NCBI RefSeq assembly: GCF_040218065.1
Contig: NZ_JAVJQE010000007.1
Span: forward strand, 196,339 to 260,338
Origin: Marivibrio sp040218065
GTDB lineage: Bacteria > Pseudomonadota > Alphaproteobacteria > UBA8366 > Aestuariispiraceae
DNA length: 64,000 bases
Direction: 5' to 3'
The position numbers were made by a program, and so were the translations under genes. Positions 59,739 through 64,000 of this stretch are shown here, in pieces (within the stretch, counting starts at the first letter, position 1; each line of letters opens with the position of its first letter). The notes beneath the pieces are model-generated. The model ran no database searches, had not been told where the DNA came from, and saw nothing but the letters and a program-made list of their open reading frames with translations.

Positions 59739-60926
59739 CTATCCGAGCCGGCGCAAGGCGTGCAGCCGGCGCATCGCCTCCACGCCCAACAGCGGGCCCA
59801 GGCCGAACAGCGCCAGCGTGACCGGCCAGCCGAAGGCGGCGGCGGCCATCGGCGCGGCCTGGATCGTGCCCGCCGTCAGCAGGAATCCCAGCGCGGTCTG
59901 GAAGGTCATCAGGCTGCCCGCCCGCTCCGCCGGGGCGGCGTCGGCGACGAGGGCCGAGAACTGCGCGCTGTCCGGGATGACGAAGATCCCCCACAGGATG
60001 GCGAGGGTCAGCGTCAGCGCCGGCGGCCCGCCGAAGCTGGCGGCGCAGGCGCCGGCGGAAAGCGCCCCGACCGCCAGACAGACGCCGGCGATCCGCGCCT
60101 TGCCGAAGCGATCCGCCAACGCCCCCGCCGGGGCGCAGGCGAGCCCGCCGAGCGCGATCGCCGCGAAGGCGCCGAGGCGGGCCAGCGTCAACGGGTCCTC
60201 CGCGCCGGCCGCCTGGAAGGAGGCGGCCAGCGCGACCGCGATCCAGGCCCAATAGGCGTAAAGCTCCCACATATGGCAAAGATATCCGGCGATCGCGAGG
60301 CGCACCCCGCGGATCCGCCAGGCGAGCTTCAGCGCAGCCGGATCGAAACGCGGCGCCGTGGCGTGATGCGGCCCAAGCCGCGACAGCAGGATCAGCGCCG
60401 CGGAGAAGAGCGACAGGCTCGCGGCGATCCCCGCCGTCACCCGCCAGTCCGGCCCGCCGATCAGCGCGAGCCCGTGCGGCGCGGCCGATCCCAGGGTCAG
60501 CGCCGCCACCAGCAGCCCGACGACGAGCCCGCGCCGACGCACGGTCCAGCCGACCGCGATCTTCATGCCCACCGGATAGACCCCGGCGAGGCAGAAGCCG
60601 GTTGCGGCGCGCAGGCCGACCTGCGCCCAGCCGCCGATCGGCGCGATCACAAACAGAACCGTCGCCGCCCCGGCCAACGCGGCCGACAAGGCGAACACCC
60701 GGCGCGGATCGTAGCGGTCGGCCGTCCCGTGCACCGCCAGCGTCAGCGCCCCGGCGACGAAGCCGATCTGCACCGCGCTGGACAGCAGGGCCGCGCGCCA
60801 GGGGGCGAGCGCCGCCTCCGCGGTCAGCTCCGGCAGGATGGCGGCGGAGACGAACCAGAGCGACATCGCCCCGATTTCGGCGACCAACAACAGCGCGAGG
60901 CTCGCCGTGCGGCCGGGCGCGCTCAC
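59739..60926 (-). CDS. Major facilitator superfamily transporter
   Basis: GTG 60926 overlaps the ligase stop (GTGA). The 395-residue protein has about twelve membrane spans and MFS landmarks (GTADRYDPRRVFALSAAL after span 2; GALADRFGKARIAGVCLA after span 8). Direction and substrate are not evident. Last gene of the operon with the ligase and hydratase, so it may import the substrate these act on. It ends 6 bp from the convergent ProC-like gene. Confidence 0.9.
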   Translation of the reverse strand: MSAPGRTASLALLLVAEIGAMSLWFVSAAILPELTAEAALAPWRAALLSSAVQIGFVAGALTLAVHGTADRYDPRRVFALSAALAGAATVLFVIAPIGGWAQVGLRAATGFCLAGVYPVGMKIAVGWTVRRRGLVVGLLVAALTLGSAAPHGLALIGGPDWRVTAGIAASLSLFSAALILLSRLGPHHATAPRFDPAALKLAWRIRGVRLAIAGYLCHMWELYAYWAWIAVALAASFQAAGAEDPLTLARLGAFAAIALGGLACAPAGALADRFGKARIAGVCLAVGALSAGACAASFGGPPALTLTLAILWGIFVIPDSAQFSALVADAAPAERAGSLMTFQTALGFLLTAGTIQAAPMAAAAFGWPVTLALFGLGPLLGVEAMRRLHALRRLG

Positions 60927-62377
60927 GGCCGCCGCTCCGCGCCGAGCGCCCCGTCCCGGATCAACCGGGCCAGAGCCGCGCGATCCGCCTTGCCGGTGCG
61001 GCCGAGCGGAACCTCCGTCGCAAAATGGATATGATCCGGACGCTTGAATCGCTCGATCCGCCCCTCGGCCCAGCGCAACAGCGCGTCCGCCGAAATGTCC
61101 CCGCCCGCCTTGGGCACGATCAGCAGATGGATCGCCTCGCCCAACCGCGCGTCCGGGAGCCCGGCGCAGAGCGCGAGCGAGACCGCGGGATGGGTTGTGA
61201 ACAGGCTTTCGATCTCCAAGGGCGAGATCTTGTTGCCGGCCCGATTGATCAGCTCCTTCAGCCGGCCGGTGAGCCGCACTGACCCGTCCTCGGCGATCTC
61301 GGCCGCGTCGCCGGTGCGCACCCAGCCGTCGGCCAGCGTCTCGGCCGTCAGCTCCGGCCGGTCAAGATAGCCGAGCATGGCGTAGGGGGTTCGGATCTGA
61401 AGCTCGCCCGTCGCCGGGTCGGTCCGCACGGCGACGCCCGCCCCCGGCCGGCCCAGCCCGTCCCGCGCCGCGGCCGTCGGATCGCGCGCGTCGTCGCGCC
61501 GAAACAGGTCGCAGGAGCCGGTCTCCGTCAGGCCGTAAAGGCTGTGGACGCGCGCGGCCGGCCAGTGGTCGAGCAGGCTCTTGATCAACGGGCCGCTGAC
61601 CGCTTCGCCGCCGGTCAGGATGTCGACCGGACGATCGCCGCCGCGCTCCGCCAACAGACGGCGCAGCATGGTCGGCACCGCGGCCAGATAATCGACCCGA
61701 TCCTCGGCCAGCCGTCGCGCGATCGCCGCGGCGTCGAAGCCGTCGGCCAGATGAAGCGTCCCGCCCCGCATCAACGTCAGAAACGCGACCCATTGGCCGA
61801 AGATGAAGACCAGCTGCAAGGGCAGGATCGTCACCGGCGCCCCATCCGGATCGACGGCCGGATCGCGGGGCGGCCGAAGCGCCGCGTCCAGCGCCGACAG
61901 CTTGGCCGAGAACCGATCCCGCCCGATCACCACCCCCTTCGGCGCGCCGGTGGAGCCCGAGGTGAAGAGGACCGCCGCCGCGCCGTCGAGCATCGGGCGA
62001 TCCGGCGGCGCGGCGCCGCCCGAAGACGTCACCTGCAGCGGGACGCGCGCGTCGCGCCGCCCCGGACCCAGGGTCAGGCGGGCGCCGGTCGTCGCAGCGA
62101 TCTGAGAGAGCGTGTCGGCGTGCGCGCCCTCATGCACCGGAACCGCGACCGCGCCGGCGCCCAGCGTCGCCAGCAGCGCGGCCAGATCCTCGCCTCGCCC
62201 GCGAATCGGGACCAGCACCGGCTCCGCCGGGCGCGCGCCGGCCTCGGCCAGCGCCCGCGCGCCCGCCGCGGCGGCGTCCTGCAACTCGTCCATCGTCAGC
62301 GCGCCCAGCGCGTCGACGACGCCGCCGCCGCGCGCGCCCATGATCCGGGCGAGCAGGTCCGGAGCCGCCTCGCTCAC
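60923..62377 (-). CDS. AMP-forming acyl-CoA synthetase (class I ligase)
   Basis: GTG 62377 overlaps the hydratase stop (GTGA). The 484-residue enzyme has the P-loop AAVLFTSGSTGAPKGVV, LYGLTETGSCD, GWVRTGDAAEI, the hinge LKELINRAGNKISPLEIE and the catalytic Lys in PLGRTGKADR. It activates a carboxylic acid to a CoA thioester. At this length and with a short N-terminus it is more like ligases for small or aromatic acids than long-chain ones; the substrate cannot be read. Confidence 0.9.
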   Translation of the reverse strand: MSEAAPDLLARIMGARGGGVVDALGALTMDELQDAAAAGARALAEAGARPAEPVLVPIRGRGEDLAALLATLGAGAVAVPVHEGAHADTLSQIAATTGARLTLGPGRRDARVPLQVTSSGGAAPPDRPMLDGAAAVLFTSGSTGAPKGVVIGRDRFSAKLSALDAALRPPRDPAVDPDGAPVTILPLQLVFIFGQWVAFLTLMRGGTLHLADGFDAAAIARRLAEDRVDYLAAVPTMLRRLLAERGGDRPVDILTGGEAVSGPLIKSLLDHWPAARVHSLYGLTETGSCDLFRRDDARDPTAAARDGLGRPGAGVAVRTDPATGELQIRTPYAMLGYLDRPELTAETLADGWVRTGDAAEIAEDGSVRLTGRLKELINRAGNKISPLEIESLFTTHPAVSLALCAGLPDARLGEAIHLLIVPKAGGDISADALLRWAEGRIERFKRPDHIHFATEVPLGRTGKADRAALARLIRDGALGAERRP

Positions 62378-63186
62378 CGCTCGAAGCGCCGATCGCGCCA
62401 GGCGAGCGCGGCGCGCAGCCCGCCCGCGCGCAGCGCCTCCAGGAAGGCGCGCTTGTCGTCGCTGCCCTCGCCCTCGAGCTCAAGGTCGATCGCCAGCGCG
62501 CGCTCAAGCGCCTCGTCGAAGCCGGCGACGCTCAGGCTCTCGTTGATCTGCTGCTTGGTGCGACGCATCACCATCGGGTCGACGACCGCAATCCGCCGCG
62601 CGATCTCCTTGGCCTCGGCCAAGGCCGCGCCGGCGGGGACCACGCGGTTGATCAGACCGATCTCACGCGCCTCGTCGGCCCCGATCCGGTCGAGGCCGAG
62701 AAAGGCGATCTCCTTCGCCTTCTTCGGGCCGACCAGCCAGGGCAGCAGCATGACGACGACGCCGGCGCCGAACTTCACCTCCGGCTCGCCGAAGATCGCG
62801 TCCGCGCCGGCGACCGTGATGTCGCAGGCGATCGCCATCTCGCAGCCGCCCGCCAGCGCCGGCCCCTCGACCGCAGCCACCGTCGGTTTCGAAAGCCGCC
62901 AGAAGCGCATCACGCCCTCGAAGTCGCGGCGCAGGACCGGGGCCCACGCCTCCCGCCCCTGCGGCGTGTCGGCGGCCTGATCCTGCAGATCGAAGCCGGC
63001 CGAAAAGGCCTCGCCGGCCCCGGCGACGACCAGGGCGCGGATCGCCTCGTCCGCCTCGACCGCCGCGCAGGCGGCCTCGATCTCCTCCAGCATCTGTTTG
63101 CTGAGCGCGTTCAGCCGGCCGGGCCGGTTCAAGGTCAACAGGCCGAGCGCGCCCTCGCGCTCCAGCGTCACCGTCTCGTAAGCCAT
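62374..63186 (-). CDS. Enoyl-CoA hydratase/isomerase family protein
   Basis: ATG 63186 follows CGGGAGAGG. The 270-residue crotonase-fold protein has LLTLNRPGRLNALSKQML, the oxyanion-hole AGAGEAFSAGFDLQD, and VEGPALAGGCEMAIACD with a catalytic Glu region FGEPEVKFGAGV. It hydrates or isomerises an enoyl-CoA produced after the ligase. First gene of the three-gene operon. Confidence 0.92.
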   Translation of the reverse strand: MAYETVTLEREGALGLLTLNRPGRLNALSKQMLEEIEAACAAVEADEAIRALVVAGAGEAFSAGFDLQDQAADTPQGREAWAPVLRRDFEGVMRFWRLSKPTVAAVEGPALAGGCEMAIACDITVAGADAIFGEPEVKFGAGVVVMLLPWLVGPKKAKEIAFLGLDRIGADEAREIGLINRVVPAGAALAEAKEIARRIAVVDPMVMRRTKQQINESLSVAGFDEALERALAIDLELEGEGSDDKRAFLEALRAGGLRAALAWRDRRFER

Positions 63187-63873
63187 CGCGCCTCTCCCGC
63201 TGCTCCCGCCCCGACCGGCATAGCCGATCGGCGGGGCGGGGGACAATCGCGCCTGCGCGGCGAGCCCCCGCGCTCAGGCTCTGCGCGCTCCCGCACCGCC
63301 GCACCAGAGCCCGAAAACAGCGCCTCTTCGGCGGGCGGCTTCATCCCGGCGGAAAGACATTTTTTCCCAGCGGAGCGTTCAGGACCGGCCGGATTGCAGC
63401 ATGGACGACGCGCGTCCTCGCCTGAGCGTGGGTCGGAGGCCGGCTCTCCCGTCGCAGCCCGACCGGCGCGCAGGCCGCCCGACAGGCGGTCGCCGCTCGC
63501 CGGAGCGTATCGTCGCGCCCGTCTTCGCGAGGCGCGACGATCTGACGGAGCGGCTCCGCCGGAAGAGGGGCGACAGGTCCCGCGGACGGCCGTTTCTCCC
63601 CGAGCCGCCTTACCGCCGTCCAAGAGCGCCTGAATTATTTTCTTGGGATAATAATTAATAGTGTACTTTAGGCCTAGTTATTTAGATTACGCCCCGCATA
63701 GACCGTTAGACATAAAGAATAAACTTCATTGAGATTTTATTACGCTAATTTTTTACTTATTTTTAATTCTCATTCTGTAAAAACCTTTCTTAGTTAGCCT
63801 GATTTTTTACGCGGGGGAGCGGTTATTTCCCTCCCGACCGCGGTCACAATCCCAAACGAAAAGGGGCGCGGAG
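63187..63873. other. 687 bp intergenic stretch with a sharp AT-rich block
   Basis: 63,187-63,640 is GC-rich with no credible gene (overlapping frames on both strands look like noise). From about 63,641 to 63,800 composition falls to strongly AT-rich (for example TTGGGATAATAATTAATAG at 63,643 and long A/T runs), then returns to GC. This is where the promoter of the next gene must be, and it may include A/T UP-like elements. Confidence 0.5.
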
Positions 63874-64000
63874 ATGTTTTGGCGAAAGACCCAGACGGTG
63901 GAGCCCGCGCAGGCGGGCGTTTCGGCGGCCGGCGTCGGCTCGGCTTCGGAGGGCGCGCCGCTTGGCGGGCCGGTCGCGGCGGATCTGATGGACTTCCGGG
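63874..64000 (+). CDS. Start of an unidentified gene, cut by window edge
   Basis: ATG 63874 follows AAAAGGGGCGCGGAG, a good ribosome site. The 42 visible codons (MFWRKTQTVEP... with an Ala/Gly/Ser-rich stretch, then DLMDFR) are open to the edge. Too short to identify; no signal peptide is visible. Confidence 0.55.
   Translation, partial: MFWRKTQTVEPAQAGVSAAGVGSASEGAPLGGPVAADLMDFR

Noticed and set aside
63394..63658. Short Arg/Pro-rich frames upstream of the AT-rich block
   Set aside because: Overlapping frames on both strands with no ribosome site; GC noise.
1..64000. tRNA, rRNA, CRISPR arrays and insertion sequences
   Set aside because: None recognised: no clover-leaf TTCRANY patterns in context, no regularly spaced repeats, and no transposase genes were seen.

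Overview
The window looks like a piece of an alphaproteobacterial chromosome, probably from a marine or halophilic Rhodospirillales-type lineage. I infer this from the very high GC of positions 14,174-63,640, the fdxA-carD neighbourhood, the divergent hemC / tsaD-gpsA arrangement, an aerobic-type cobN, and TRAP and GntR-controlled catabolic clusters. No rRNA, tRNA or CRISPR array was recognised.

Positions 1 to about 14,165 are a mobile island (integrated plasmid or mobilizable element) with visibly lower and patchy GC. It carries a VirD4/TraG coupling protein running off the left edge, a membrane protein and a lipoprotein, an XRE regulator, several unknown proteins, a serine resolvase with a nested palindrome in front of it, and at the right end a relaxase / MobC-like operon that starts directly against the 3' end of a chromosomal methyltransferase gene. 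Its cargo (6,665-12,110) is a tightly packed five-gene operon: an SPPY-type DNA methyltransferase, a small BglII/BamHI-like endonuclease candidate, a ParB/sulfiredoxin-fold protein with a GNRR box, a Snf2 helicase, and a DUF3883 (PD-(D/E)xK-like) protein. I read it as a putative composite restriction/anti-phage system that I cannot match to a named defence type.

Positions 14,174-32,364 are mostly core: DUF938 methyltransferase, fdxA, carD, a uracil-DNA glycosylase and sirtuin pair, a low-molecular-weight phosphatase with a fructosamine-kinase-like gene, an enolase-superfamily dehydratase with a zinc alcohol dehydrogenase, patatin, oxyR, then hemC - hemD/hemX fusion - hemY facing tsaD-gpsA across a perfect 10+10 inverted repeat, followed by small unknown genes.

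Positions 32,361-41,838 hold cobN, acuI, a PAS protein and a giant AsmA/DUF748-like protein. From 41,997 to 49,733 there is a GntR-controlled catabolic cluster (gamma-glutamyltransferase-like hydrolase, fused TRAP QM, TRAP solute receptor, small protein, iron alcohol dehydrogenase, RidA) with a good sigma70 promoter and possible operator. From 49,926 to 51,733 a ferritin-like diiron protein faces a UTRA-GntR regulator. From 51,759 to 56,092 lies a sulfide-oxidation operon (persulfide dioxygenase, DUF442-SQR fusion, SulP).

From 56,363 to 59,732 a three-gene coupled operon joins a PhyH dioxygenase, a B12-dependent mutase-like protein with the complete DxHxxG-S-GG signature, and a ProC-like reductase. 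It converges on a coupled MFS / acyl-CoA ligase / enoyl-CoA hydratase operon (59,739-63,186). Together these may form an undescribed catabolic route. The window ends with an AT-rich stretch and the start of an unidentified gene.
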